This document shows positions 33,225-44,329 of a stretch of DNA of 64,000 nt, piece after piece (the first letter of the stretch is position 1; each line of letters opens with the position of its first letter). The translations under genes were made by a program, and so were the position numbers. This DNA comes from Epithemia pelagica (taxonomy: Eukaryota > Bacillariophyta > Bacillariophyceae > Surirellales > Surirellaceae), in NCBI GenBank assembly GCA_946965045.2, contig OX337241.1, forward strand, positions 2,785,744-2,849,743. The letters are read 5' to 3'. The notes beneath the pieces were generated by a model. The model searched no databases and was not told the DNA's origin. It saw nothing but the letters and a program-made list of their open reading frames with translations.

Positions 33225-35106
33225 TCACGAGACGGCTGGATGGATCGTAGTAGTGTCGTTGTCATCGCCGTTGTCGTTCTGTTGCTGCGGTGGTATCTGT
33301 TGTTGTGCCAAGGTCCACAAGGATTGCAATCGTTCGTGTTCGGCTTGGAGCATGGCATGTTCGTGTTTCAACTGCTGCGACTCGGTCGTCAAGGCGAGGA
33401 ATTCTTGTCGTTTTCGTTCTCGTTTGCGACGGGATTGAATGACATTGGTGGCCCGTTTCTTGGACAAGCGTCGTTCTTCTTCTTCCTCTTCTTGAGCACT
33501 GGATTGTTGTTGTTGTTGCTGCTGGATTGTTGCATGGCTGCCGGTGCAACTCTTAGAAGTACCCGTTTCGTCGTCGTCCGACTTCGTGCGTTTCGGACTC
33601 TTGGTACTATTCCTGTCGTTGGTTCGTTGTTGTTGTTGTTGTTGTTTCTTTTTGGTTTGTTGTTTCCGTTTGTTCTTGGCCGCTTGCAGCAAGGTCCATT
33701 TGTACTCCTGTCGTTCTTGCAAAGCCCGTTTGCGACACCAATTGAGACATTCGCAAAAGTTCCACGTCCCTCCAAAGGTCTGAGGAATGCCAGATCGGGT
33801 CAAGTGCAATTCCGATTCCAACACGTGCAACAATTCCCCCTCGCTCCGTTCAAAATGAACGTGCATGTCCGTGCCAAAATTCAATCCCCCCACTTGCACG
33901 AGATTTTGCACATAGGAGGAAATCAAATCTTGCACCTTGTATTGTTTGACCAGGGCGGCCGAAGAAGAAGAAGACGAGGATGTGGATGTAGTGGTGGTGG
34001 TTGTCCGGGGCGACGACCACGAAGATACGGTCGATGGTGCTGGTTTGGGTGGAAAGTTGAGCAAATGCCATTGGGCCTTGACGGGCATGGCATGCAGGAC
34101 CAATTCAAAGGCTTTGCGGACAAAGGGATAATCGACTTGTTGAACGCGGGGTGTCACGAGCAAGATAACGACCAAAATGCCCTCAACTTGAGCCCGTTCG
34201 TCTTGGGCCAAGAGTCGCATGAGATAAAAGACGGTCCGCAACCGATTGTCCGCCCCCAGCGACGGGACAAATTGCCGGCGATCGCAATAGGCCACGGCTT
34301 GACCCGTGGTCGTGGGTGGCAACAAGGCGGGGAAACCCGCTTGCAGAGATAAGATATCATCCTTGCTCAAGGCGCCATCGCCCGTGAGCGTCAATGGCAA
34401 AAAGGCGCGATCGGGTCCAAACAGAGCCACTCGTTCAAGCACAATCGTTGCGCGGCTTGCCAAATATTGTAATCGCACCGACGCAAAAAGGGCAAGGGAT
34501 CCGTCTCGGATTCCAATAGGTAAGGAGCCTTTTCGCAAGCCTCCAAATAGGCTTGCTTTTGTTCCAAGGGCAATAATTAAATGGCCTATAACATAATATA
34601 ATAATAAGAAGAAGAATGGAGGAATGGCACCAAGCGAGTGAGAATGGCATGTTTCCAATCCAAAACAAAGAGTCCCCACCAAACCACAACCATAACAACA
34701 ACAACAAGAAGAAGGAAGCAGCAACACTTACATCCTCCATGTGTTTTCGAGCTCGGACACGAAGTTCGGTCAATTGGGCACGATGATTGTCGGACAAGAG
34801 GGAAGAAGAGGTAGAAGACGTTTGTTCCGGTGGTGACTCCTGGAGCATGGGCGGTGTTTGAGATGGTAGTGGTTGGTGTTGCAGCGGCTCGAATGCCGCT
34901 GCTCCTTGTGGTGGTGGTGGTTGTGGAGGAACACCACCTCCGGCGGCAGTCGCCACCGCCACAGGATCAGTGCTTGTCGCTCGTAGTGTCTGTGGTTGAT
35001 TCCACGACGACAAGCGTTCGGGTGGACAGGGAGCCATTCTTGGAACCATGGGTGGTTGTCCCGAGTGGCTGCTGTTGGACAATGACGACATGGCCAAGGG
35101 GTTCAT
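33225..35106 (-). CDS. CRAL-TRIO-like domain plus bZIP protein, one frameshift
   Basis: Exon 1 is 35106-34732 (125 codons, donor GTAAGT), Pro/Ser-rich, ending KHMED. Exon 2 starts at 34555 (acceptor caaaag, avoids a stop) or 34585 (acceptor ttatag, then an in-frame TAA three codons in). Coding continues AYLEACEKAPYLLESETDPL, FLRRCDYNIWQAAQRL, changes frame near 34440 (one base missing), then FGPDRAFLPLTLTGDGAL and YCDRRQFVPSLG, a CRAL-TRIO (Sec14-like) lipid-binding pattern. After a Lys/Gln linker a bZIP follows: ATNVIQSRRKRERKRQEF, with the N-x7-R basic signature, and a leucine-heptad coil to LQSLWTLA. Lipid-sensing plus DNA binding in one chain is the inferred role. Such fusions are, to my knowledge, a stramenopile peculiarity. 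Confidence 0.72.
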
Positions 35107-36744
35107 GGGGAAAATCCGGATTCCTGCCTGGTTGTCGTTGTCGTGGTTGTAATTCTGTTGTTTCGTTTGTGGGGTTGCGTCGTTGTGTCTCGCGTTGTTT
35201 GTGGTTTGTGTTGTTGTGTTGTGTTTACACCGATTCGGATTCGGATTGGTATCGCAAGGTGCTGGTTGTGACGTTTCTTGTGTCCTCTTGTTGTGGGCGG
35301 ATCGTCTTTCTTGGGCGTCGCCTCTTGGGTTACTGTTCGGCTTGGGAATTGAGACAACTCAGAAATAATCCCACACCACACCAGTGTATAGACAATGATT
35401 GGGTATTCCTTCTCTTCGCTCGATCCTCCAAAGTAAGTGGTCTCAGCCAAGTAGTAACCTTATTCGTGGTACCCCTCGTCTTCTGGCTTGCCGTGGAGAG
35501 TGTGGATCGTTATCGATGGAGGATGGGGATGGGGTCGTCCTCCTGTGCAGTTTTGGAGGAACGTCCTACACAAGAATCGACGGGAAGGCGATATGTGACG
35601 TGTCATGACGTGACTTGGTTTGACGCACTGCCGAATGCGACGCTACTTTCGCGTACAAAAGGGGTAGCTGGATCTCCTCTCTTCGTTTGTTCTCCGAGAG
35701 GTGAACTGTCCTTGCGATTATTATGAGGAGTATTTGTTCCACATACACACGACATTCCGCATTCCTCCTCTCGACACAGTACCAGTAGGATAGAAATGGT
35801 TTGTCATGTGCCGGTGGAACAAGAGATCGATAGAAAACGACATCATCATCTCTACGGAAGTCTCCAACCAACCGTATCGTGTCATCTTCATCCTCCTGCT
35901 AGTATCATTCCTCCATGGACGGTTGTGGCAGCACCCAATACTGTCCAAAGAATCAAACAGGCCCATTTCCCCGGTTCAATCTCTCATCTACTCCAAGCTA
36001 GAGGTGTACCATTACCCACTTCACACATTGGTACTGGAGGTGACTTTTCGAAAAGTCACATGTCGACTGAATGTGACGCCTCTCGACCGTCAGTCCATTG
36101 TGGCACTGGTTCGATCATGACGCCCGACTACAGTCTTTCGACTGTAAAAGAAACAGTTGATATGTCTCGGACAAGAGTCTCTCGAGAGCTCTCTCGAGAG
36201 TTCCAACACGAAACGCTGGATTGGAAGGATCCCCGTCGAACCATCAAGAATCAAGCCCACCAGTAAGCTTAGAATTTACTTCTCAGAAAACCACGAACAC
36301 TCTGTACTCTGTCTTCTTCCGAAAGACTTCCTTTTCCTTCTGGCGATCCACATAATGCTTCATTTTTGGTTTTCTAAGTACATCGAATCCATAATAAGAT
36401 CGGGAGTAGTAAAATATCCAGTCCCTAGCGAAAGTGATTTTGGGGGTTAATTTTCAGTGAACCAGAAAATTAAACCCTCTTAGCCACACCCGCTAGGGCG
36501 TTTCCAAAGAGCGACCGCATGTTCCAATGAGCATGGCACATCCGAGGCGGGCGGACCGCACGAAGGTGGCTTAGACGTGCACAAAACCAGGAATCCACAA
36601 TCAGGGCAAACGGATGGAAAAGGAATCCACGACAACGACACAACAACAACAACCGAGAGCACGTGGGAGGGAGAGACAGAAAGAGAAACGCAATCCAAGG
36701 GTATACACTCGCACCCTTCTTGCTGCAACACAACGCAATACGCA
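35107..36744. other. Intergenic between divergent genes
   Basis: Promoters of the bZIP and RING genes. A long plus-strand ORF overlapping exon 1 of the bZIP gene is its antisense shadow. Inverted repeats ctctcgagag occur twice near 36180-36200. Confidence 0.45.
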
Positions 36745-38082
36745 ATGCCAGTGGCATTCAATTTTGTGGCGTCTCTCTCCTCGTCGTCGTCGTGGTTGTC
36801 GTCGTCCTTGCCAAAGAATGACACGCCGAATGGGAGGCACGACCATGACACCCACAACGACCGAGAGGATTCTTCTTCTTCTTTTTGTCTGGAGAATGAT
36901 GGTGGGCAACAAACCTGTCCCATTTGTTGCTTGCCGGTATGGGGACAGGCTTCGCCCTTTTTCGGTGTGGACCACAACCACCAGAGGAACCACCAGAAGA
37001 AGAAGAAGAAGGACAATGTTTCGGAACGTTGTCGCATGGCAGCCTATGCCCCGTGTGGTCATGTCTTGCATCTAGCCTGTGCACAGGCCTGGCAACGACA
37101 TTGCGAACAACAACAACAACAATCTTCTAGACGACAACGACACCGACAAGCACAACCAACCGCCACCACCATCACCAAGTGCCCCGTGTGTCAAACGACC
37201 GTTTACGATCTCATTCCCCTCTTTCTCGAGGCTCCTCCTTTGCTAGAACAGAAGGAGAAGAACACAAACCATGAAATCAGCACCACCACAAGCAGCAGCA
37301 GCAGCAGCAGCAGCACCGAGCAACGACCACAAACGCCACCACCACAAGCTTTGTGGACCCGCGACAACCAAGCGGTGCAATACCAACGATTCCAACCATG
37401 GCAATCAGCACCACCACAATCACAACCACAACCACAAGAGGAATTTCTTCGTGGCTCTTTGCCGCCACGACGACAAGTCCAACGACGACAAGGACCCTTT
37501 TTTCTGGGAATGGGTCTTGCCGTTCTTTTGGTGGCCACACTTGTCTGGACTGGTCTGCCACCCACAATCCTCTACCCATTGAAACAACCACCACAACAAC
37601 CACAACAACCACAACCACCACAAGACCGTCCTCATGATTCCGCCTTGTCGTCCTTCTTCTTTGTGTGGCATTCGCGCCGGATGCAAGGTGACACCAAGTG
37701 GGGGAGGTCCGACCGGTCCGGTTCATCCTCCTCATTTCCCAATCCACAAAAGAACAAGAACAACAACAACAAGAAGAAGAACAACAACAAGAGGGTGATG
37801 CCCCGTTCGTCTTTGGATGCTGCTTGGAGCTTCTTTGGTTTCTCATGGGGCGCTCCACCAGAATCCCAATCACCAGACTCCACAACAGTCGTTTCATCCA
37901 CCATCGCCACACCACCACCGCTCCAATGGTGGGTTCCAATCCTGCAAGGGTGTACACGGGTCCTTTCCAGAGGTTGGTGGGGTTTGATTCAAGGACTTCA
38001 AACCCTGAGTGTACTGGTACTGATTCAACCCCTCTACTATTTGTTGCGATTCCTGGGTGGTTCGTGCGACGACACCTCGTAA
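36745..38082 (+). CDS. RING-H2 finger membrane protein, probable E3 ligase
   Basis: The frame is open from about 36577, but the first ATG is 36745, giving 445 aa. A split RING finger: CPICCLPVWG, a long inserted loop with HNHQRNHQKKKKK, then APCGHVLHLACAQAW and KCPVCQTTVYDLIP. Cys/His spacing C-x2-C ... C-x-H ... H-x2-C ... C-x2-C fits RING-H2. A Gln/Pro-rich linker leads to a membrane span (about residues 250-272, FFLGMGLAVLLVATLVWTGL), a Lys/Asn-rich stretch and a hydrophobic C-terminus (SVLVLIQPLYYLLRFLG). Membrane-bound ubiquitin ligase activity is inferred from the finger. An upstream exon with an earlier start cannot be excluded. Confidence 0.7.
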   Translation: MPVAFNFVASLSSSSSWLSSSLPKNDTPNGRHDHDTHNDREDSSSSFCLENDGGQQTCPICCLPVWGQASPFFGVDHNHQRNHQKKKKKDNVSERCRMAAYAPCGHVLHLACAQAWQRHCEQQQQQSSRRQRHRQAQPTATTITKCPVCQTTVYDLIPLFLEAPPLLEQKEKNTNHEISTTTSSSSSSSSTEQRPQTPPPQALWTRDNQAVQYQRFQPWQSAPPQSQPQPQEEFLRGSLPPRRQVQRRQGPFFLGMGLAVLLVATLVWTGLPPTILYPLKQPPQQPQQPQPPQDRPHDSALSSFFFVWHSRRMQGDTKWGRSDRSGSSSSFPNPQKNKNNNNKKKNNNKRVMPRSSLDAAWSFFGFSWGAPPESQSPDSTTVVSSTIATPPPLQWWVPILQGCTRVLSRGWWGLIQGLQTLSVLVLIQPLYYLLRFLGGSCDDTS

Positions 38083-38788
38083 GTACTCCTACTAGTAGGT
38101 ATATAGAGTAGAAATCCTTCTCCCGCGGATGTCTTTGAACCATGAAAAACAAAGAGGATTTAGAGCTCGACAATTCCCTTGTCCCAGTCTGGAACACCAC
38201 CAACAACAAGAAGAAGAGCACGTTCCAAACTGTGTGAAACGAACCATTGCGGCTCACCAAGAGTACCGGCATGGCCACAAGTGTGTGTGAAACACGGAAT
38301 CATTCCTCCTAAACAGTGTAGGATAAAAAACTCTCTCTATTGCTACGACTACGAAAGAGAAAACGTGTAGGATGAAAAACTCTATTACTCATTCATACGA
38401 AATGGAAAATGTGTGGGGGTGGGCGGTGTGCTCTATCAGTGTATAGCCCAGTGACACCACAGGGAAGCATGATGTATGGGTCTTTGTGTGTCTGTGGGAT
38501 GGATAAGAAGAAGAAGAAGAAGAAGAAGGCCATGCGATGCACAACCCAAACAACAACAACAGAAAACCAAGGTCAAAATGGCTTGCTTCGAAGGAGATGG
38601 AGTGCCGTTCCCGCACACTATAGGCGGGAAAAAGTCATTTATGCGCGCATGCCATTGGTGCGCTCCTGTGTGAAAGCAAGGGTCTCTTTTCTCTCGGTTG
38701 GTGGGAGGAGCATGGCGATGCGGCGCATGTGTGTGTAGGTGTGTACTTGTGTGTGGTGGTGGTGGTGAGACACATCGGAATTGGCTCA
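38083..38788. other. Intergenic between convergent genes
   Basis: Contains a GAA/AAG-rich run (about 38505-38528) and GT-rich microsatellite-like sequence (about 38727-38765). No gene supported. Confidence 0.45.
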
Positions 38789-41190
38789 TTATTTCGTGCA
38801 GGGTCCATCCAGAGAACACTGACGACAGGCATTTTCACAAACAAAGGTTTCCCCAGCACCTAGGACCCTGCACTCATTTCCGACAAAAACTTGGTTATCG
38901 GGACAGTTTCGAACCACGAGTGGGTTACCATTCACGCAGACGACAACCGCGGTACAAGACGGATTGGCGGGAAGGAACGAAAAAGATCCATCGGGTGGAC
39001 AACAGGGCTCGGCTGCAATGGGAGGGTTGGTGGGACTCTGAGATGGATTGCTGGTCCTCGTCGGAGCCGCGGATTGGGAGGGTTGTGAGGATGGAGCCCT
39101 TGACGTGGATGGAGCAGACGATGGTTCCATGCTGGGAGCGGCCGATACGGAAGAAGAGTCACTGGGAACCATGGACGGTTCCACACTGGGAGCGGTGGAG
39201 AGACTCGGCCGGGCACTGGGAAACGAACTGGGAGTCTTGGAAGGACGATCCGACGGAGAGAACGAAGCACTGGGAAATGAACTGGGGGTCTTGGAAGGAC
39301 GATCCGAAGGAGAGGACGAAGGAGTTTTGGAAGGCTCGGAACTGGGTGCTGGTGAAAGGGAGGGCGTCGAACTGGGCTCTTGCGATAAGGTAGGCGTCGA
39401 ACTTGGTGCCTGTGATGGCGTTCTCGAAGGAGCTTTGGAAGGCCTTTGTGAAGGCGTTGCACTGGGCTCTTGAGACGGATTGTCCGAAGGGCTACCGGAT
39501 GGAATGCTAGATGGACTAGAAGAAGGACTTGTAGATGGAATATCCGTTGTCACGCCTGCTCGCAGTGCGTCCACACACTCCAGCGTAGCTCGAGCGTCCG
39601 CCAATCCAGCTCCCAGATCATCGCCAAGATTCTCTGCTTCGTCGTACATGCACTTTTTCAAGTCTGCGTTTGTGGCGTCTGGGTTGATACTTTTGGCCAG
39701 AGCAAGTATGCCTGCAATATGAGGACACGCCATACTGGTTCCGGACATTGTTAGATAGACCTCGGGGTGGAAGCCTGTCGAAAGGACGTTCCTTCCAGGC
39801 GCTGCAATATCGATCCAATCTCCTCTGTTGGTAAAATCAGACATTCTCTTATCGAGTTCCACGGACGCGACCGCGACGACTCGTGCATCTGCTCCGGGGT
39901 AATACAGATCTCTCGACCGCCTGTTCCCGGCAGCAAAAACAACCAACACATTTTTGTCCGTAGCATATTTGATGGCACTCTTCATGATGTCTGGATAGGC
40001 TCCTGCAGACGTGTAGCCCCACGAATTGGAACTAATGTGAGCACGGTTGTCGGCTGCGTAGACCATGGCTTTATCTACCCCTCCGGCACGACTCTTTCCA
40101 AACACGACAGTCGTCATGACTTGAACACCAAGATGGTCTTTGGTCCCACCGGCGACACCGGCCACTCCCCGGTTATTGTCTGTGGTGGCCGCAATCGTAC
40201 CAGTACAGTGACTCCCATGGTTATTGCTGCCCACAAGGTCTTTGCCTGAACCGTCAGCAAAGTTGTACCCATGGCAATATTTTGCACCACAGTTTGGATT
40301 CGTCCACAGATTACCTACAATTTAGAAATAATTGACAACATGACAAGCACAAAGTCAGTTGGGAGAATCTTGCGTCATGTCCATTTCAAAAGATCGACTT
40401 GTATCTTACTTTGTGAATCTGGGTGCTCCCGGTCCCATCCAGAGTCTGAGACATGCATCACAATGTTGTTTAGGTTTGGCCATGCTCCTTTCGTGAACAT
40501 ATAGTCCCAAGCCTCGTGCAGCTTGATCAAGTTAAAATGATCGTTTTGCTCGTCTACTCGAAGGTCATTAGGAAATGCTGCCAATGGTGTCGTCCCATTT
40601 CCGGTTAGGAATCGTGCCGAGTTGCGTCGCAGTCGTTGCTGTTTGGACGACAGCACTTCCTCGCTAACAACCTCCTGTATAATCGTATACTCGGCTTCAG
40701 CTGCTTCAAGTGGCGCCCAAGGATTGTAGCTGGAATTCAATTGATTCAGTTGTTCCGTCAACCGATTACTTTCGAGGCGCCTCAACTGTTCCAGAGCTGC
40801 GATGGTAGCCTGACCGGTTTGGGAGAAAGAGCTTGATCCCTTTGTGCAGTTGAACTTGACCCATCGAGTCAAGCCATAGGCTGAGTGCGCCGCGAGATTT
40901 TCTTCGGATGCCACAAACACTTTTTCAAACGAAGTGCAAAGGGGATAGAGATTATCCAGTACTTCTTGGGCTGCTTGTTCCACAGCACGTAGCTCATCTG
41001 CAATAGAATTTATGGAAAATCCTGACACGTTTTTGAGACTCGCAAACTTGACGTTAAAGTAATCGTCAATGCCGCCTTCTGCCGAGTGTTGCTCCAACAA
41101 GCGTCGATCAGGAAAGCGTGATCCATCAGTGCCATGTTCAACAAACAAATAAAGGGCAACCACAAAAAACCAAGACAGTCTCATTGTCAT
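38789..41190 (-). CDS. Secreted subtilisin (S8 protease) with Ser/Pro repeats and Cys-rich tail
   Basis: Exons 41190-40410 (donor GTAAGA) and 40314-38789 (acceptor aattgtag) join in phase 1, 768 aa. Signal peptide MTMRLSWFFVVALYLFVEHG, a propeptide of about 200 residues, then the S8 triad: IVMHVSDSG (Asp), NNHGSHCTGTIA (His), VVFAAGNR (oxyanion Asn) and MSGTSMACPHIAG (Ser). After the catalytic domain comes a mucin-like region (about residues 530-690) of P-S-x-x-P/S repeats, then a Cys-rich C-terminus (CCPPDGSF ... CTAVVVCVNG ... NCPDNQVF ... C) with spacing like a type-2 chitin-binding/peritrophin fold. A secreted or cell-wall-associated protease is inferred. A paralogue in the same orientation lies 10 kb away beyond a retrotransposon. 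Confidence 0.9.
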
Positions 41191-41461
41191 GACAACACGT
41201 ATGGAAACTACAAGTTGCAACGTCGTAGTTCCTATGATTAGGAAAAATATGAAACCATGGGATTGCCCTTTCGGTTCTACAGTTGGTCCTGCGGAAGATT
41301 GTGTGTGTTCTATAATTTGTTCTTGTGACAACTACCGAATTTGTGGACCGCCACGCGTATTCGACTCAGCTTCCTTAAGCGAGTCATTTCAACTAATTGC
41401 CTCCATTCTTAGTCCACGTTTGAGTAGTCGTTTAATTTCAAACTGTAGCGCCCTTCGAGTC

Positions 41462-41712
41462 CCGCATCGTACCCAACAGGTTAAGCAGGGACCGACGGAC
41501 GAACGATGAGAGACTGATGATGTCGCTCCCAACAAGATGGCAACGACACGTCAGAGTTGGTTGGGGTCATCAATGACTCTTATGAGTCATACCCCAACCT
41601 ACGAGAATATGGAGAAAGGATTCCTAAAGGAGTCATAAGTTTATGAGAAGAAAACTCTTCGGTTGTATCACGGATCTGATCACCCATTGATCATCGTGGA
41701 GTTCTCTTTTTG
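41462..41712 (+). repeat. Split direct repeat A1
   Basis: Identical to 49876-50126 by reading base by base. It starts CCGCATCGTACCC and ends TTCTCTTTTTG, after which the element body begins. Confidence 0.95.
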
Positions 41713-41806
41713 TTTTCTTTTTCTCCCTGTTGACCGTGCCAACCACTCGTTCGTTCGCTTTGTTCTCTTTTCTGGGTTCTCTTCCTTTGCGTTCCTATTA
41801 CCCGCA

Positions 41807-44164
41807 ATGTTCGATTGGACGGGGACTTCGGAATCCTCGCCCTCTGTGGGGTCAACAGGTGAGTCTTTTGTGTCAGTTACCGGGGGGGGTGCCCTACGTT
41901 CGGGTTCTCTCTTCGGTATCCTGCGGATGGAAGAGTCCGCTTTTGGAGATTTGTGTCGGGGCGTCATCGGGTCAGGGCAACGCATTTGTTTGCGTTCGGA
42001 GTGTAACATTGCCTCCCATTCGGTCAAAAAAGTCAGTTGGGCCCAATTGGTCGGGGATGATTCGCACTGTATCTTCATCCAAGGTTCCAGTGGTGCAGAA
42101 GGCGAAGCCGCAACCAGTGTGTTCGGTTCCCCGGTTCTTCCGGGTTCATGTGTTCGTGATTCCGAATGGGCGGAATTAGAAACAAGTCCTCGAAGTTTGG
42201 AAAGCTGGCAAGCTACATTTGCTTCTCTTAAAGATGCCATGCAGAATTCTGGATCTGATCAAGTCGACGAGAAGACAGTGGCCGATCTGCTGGAGACCAC
42301 TAAACACGACGTGAAGTTTGTCTTTACGCCAGCCAGGAAGAAGCATCGGGGCAAGGATATCGCTACGAGTACGCCTTCGCAGGATTATGATCAAAAACCC
42401 GCTGCCAAGAAACCGATTCCTAAGCCTATTCCTTTTTTCAAGGTGCCCGTCGAATTGGGCTCTCAGCCTGACAAGGCTATTCGTACCCTTATTCAAGGAG
42501 CTTGGCGAGACCTTGTAACCAATGTTTCAACTCTCAAGGCTACCATTGAGATCGAGCGTTCCAAGTCGCCGACTGAGAATGTGGGGGCGGATGCGTATTT
42601 GGATGAAATTGAGTTGAAGACTTCGGTTCTGCGAGAACTTTTGGGAGATCGACCAGCAGATTTTGGAACGGCTTCAGCTTTCGGATTACTGTCCCAAGTG
42701 GTGGAGTCTCTGCGCGATTTGGAGGCATCGATGAACGTGTATAAGGTTCGCGTAGACTCGTTGTCGGTTGGTTCGATCTCTACTGCGCTGGAACAGCGAA
42801 TTCAAGTCCTGGAGGATCAAGCACGGTCGTTCGAATCGCTCATGCAAAAGGCGATCAAGGAACAACTTGATATCCATTTTACTCGAGGGGATTTTCGCAC
42901 TCAGTTCATCGAGCCCACGTTGAAGCTGCTTTCTCGATCGTCTCGAGTGTCAACGGACCCGGGGGGAAAATGGGAGGATGAACTCACAGGTTTGGCCTCC
43001 AGAGTTTCGACGTTGGAATCAGCCCAAAGCAATCAACCGTCCACTGCTTCCGTCAATTTCTTGAACCATGGAAGTTCGAACAACTCGTCGGGTCTTTTCC
43101 AATGGAATGCACAAGCTCCCTTGTCATCGACCCCAACAACAACAACAGGAAGTGTGGTGGGGGATCTGCGTCAGGAAATGCTTGCCTTGAAGGAAGAAGT
43201 GGCGCGCTTGAAAGCAGATGTAAAGGATTTGCAGGATCAGGCCGAATCGGACGCCATTGTCATTGGCTCTATTGTCTTCTCTTCGAAGAAGTTTTGCCAA
43301 AGTTGGCTTGTCTTGCATGGGGCCGAAGGAGATCCTCACGTGTTTGTCGATCCTGTATCAATGTTGTCAATCTCAACATCGGACGCTACCCAGGACGAAG
43401 AACGGGCCGCTAACCAGCGAGCAACAACAGCGAAGGTCAAAGACAAATCGCCGTATCATACGGCCTACATCGCGTCCTTTAGCCTGGAACTACCGCCATT
43501 GCTGGGCAAGGGAGGAGATTCATCGCTCACAACTAATTCGCGAGCTTTAGCGGGGGTTCCACGCTTCGTTGATTTCCACCCACCGTCCGGCAGGGAAGGA
43601 ATTCAACAACGAATCTTGGATTACATTAAAGACGGGAAGAAGACTTTGGAGGAATCGATTGGCGACCTTTTCGCGTTTGGGTCGGAACCGGCAAGCGTCG
43701 CTCGAGAACTCTTACTTCTTAGTAAGACGTTCTGGGACGAGCTTTGCCATTGGATGATTCGCTATCACCGCGAAATCAAAGAAGAAAGCGACGCTACCGA
43801 GCACGAGGTCTGGATACTTATATCGCATTGTGTACGTGCGGTATTTAAGAGTCTGCGTGACGCTCGTGCTCCCGGTCGTGCATCGTCAACCCCCGGTGGA
43901 ATGCTTTGGGGAACACTTCGAGCCCATCAGGTCATGAAGGATTATCGAGGCCACGACTTCAGCGGCCACCCAAAAATTGCACTAATCCTGCATGAACATC
44001 TCATTCGTTTTTCGACGCCTCGCTCAAAATTCGATGAGCTCCAATTGCAATTCGACGAAAAGCTGGAGAAGGTTCAGCGATCAGTGAACCAAGCGGTGGC
44101 AGCTGTGAACAAGAAGGGTAGTAACAATAAATCTACAGGCGAATCCAAGAAGCAACAAGGTTGA
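41807..44164 (+). CDS. DIRS ORF1, Gag-like
   Basis: First ATG at 41807 (gcaATG); 785 aa. No strong domain match by eye. It has a Ser-rich N-terminus, a basic patch (ARKKHRGKD), two predicted coiled coils (about residues 350-380, ALEQRIQVLEDQARSFESL, and 450-485, EEVARLKADVKDLQDQ), and a Lys/Asn-rich end. No CCHC knuckle. The position before RT/RH is where DIRS elements carry Gag. About 165 bp separates it from ORF2. Confidence 0.7.
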   Translation: MFDWTGTSESSPSVGSTGESFVSVTGGGALRSGSLFGILRMEESAFGDLCRGVIGSGQRICLRSECNIASHSVKKVSWAQLVGDDSHCIFIQGSSGAEGEAATSVFGSPVLPGSCVRDSEWAELETSPRSLESWQATFASLKDAMQNSGSDQVDEKTVADLLETTKHDVKFVFTPARKKHRGKDIATSTPSQDYDQKPAAKKPIPKPIPFFKVPVELGSQPDKAIRTLIQGAWRDLVTNVSTLKATIEIERSKSPTENVGADAYLDEIELKTSVLRELLGDRPADFGTASAFGLLSQVVESLRDLEASMNVYKVRVDSLSVGSISTALEQRIQVLEDQARSFESLMQKAIKEQLDIHFTRGDFRTQFIEPTLKLLSRSSRVSTDPGGKWEDELTGLASRVSTLESAQSNQPSTASVNFLNHGSSNNSSGLFQWNAQAPLSSTPTTTTGSVVGDLRQEMLALKEEVARLKADVKDLQDQAESDAIVIGSIVFSSKKFCQSWLVLHGAEGDPHVFVDPVSMLSISTSDATQDEERAANQRATTAKVKDKSPYHTAYIASFSLELPPLLGKGGDSSLTTNSRALAGVPRFVDFHPPSGREGIQQRILDYIKDGKKTLEESIGDLFAFGSEPASVARELLLLSKTFWDELCHWMIRYHREIKEESDATEHEVWILISHCVRAVFKSLRDARAPGRASSTPGGMLWGTLRAHQVMKDYRGHDFSGHPKIALILHEHLIRFSTPRSKFDELQLQFDEKLEKVQRSVNQAVAAVNKKGSNNKSTGESKKQQG

Positions 44165-44329
44165 TCTGGACGGGAGAACATTGGCGAGAATGATAACGGT
44201 ACGAGGGATGAAAGTATATGTGAAGAAAAGACAAGAGAACCATCAACGATTAGTGATGATAAGTTAGACTGTGATGCAATTGCTGAAACATCGACACTCT
44301 TCCCACTCGGCGTCTTGGAGAAAAAGAAC

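Noticed and set aside
34830-35726. 298-codon plus-strand ORF
   Set aside because: It overlaps exon 1 of the bZIP gene in antisense and is Val/Cys-rich low complexity, with no domain.
37287-37320. CAG/AGC run inside the RING gene as a regulatory microsatellite
   Set aside because: It codes for Ser repeats in an uninterrupted frame; a coding low-complexity tract is the simpler reading.
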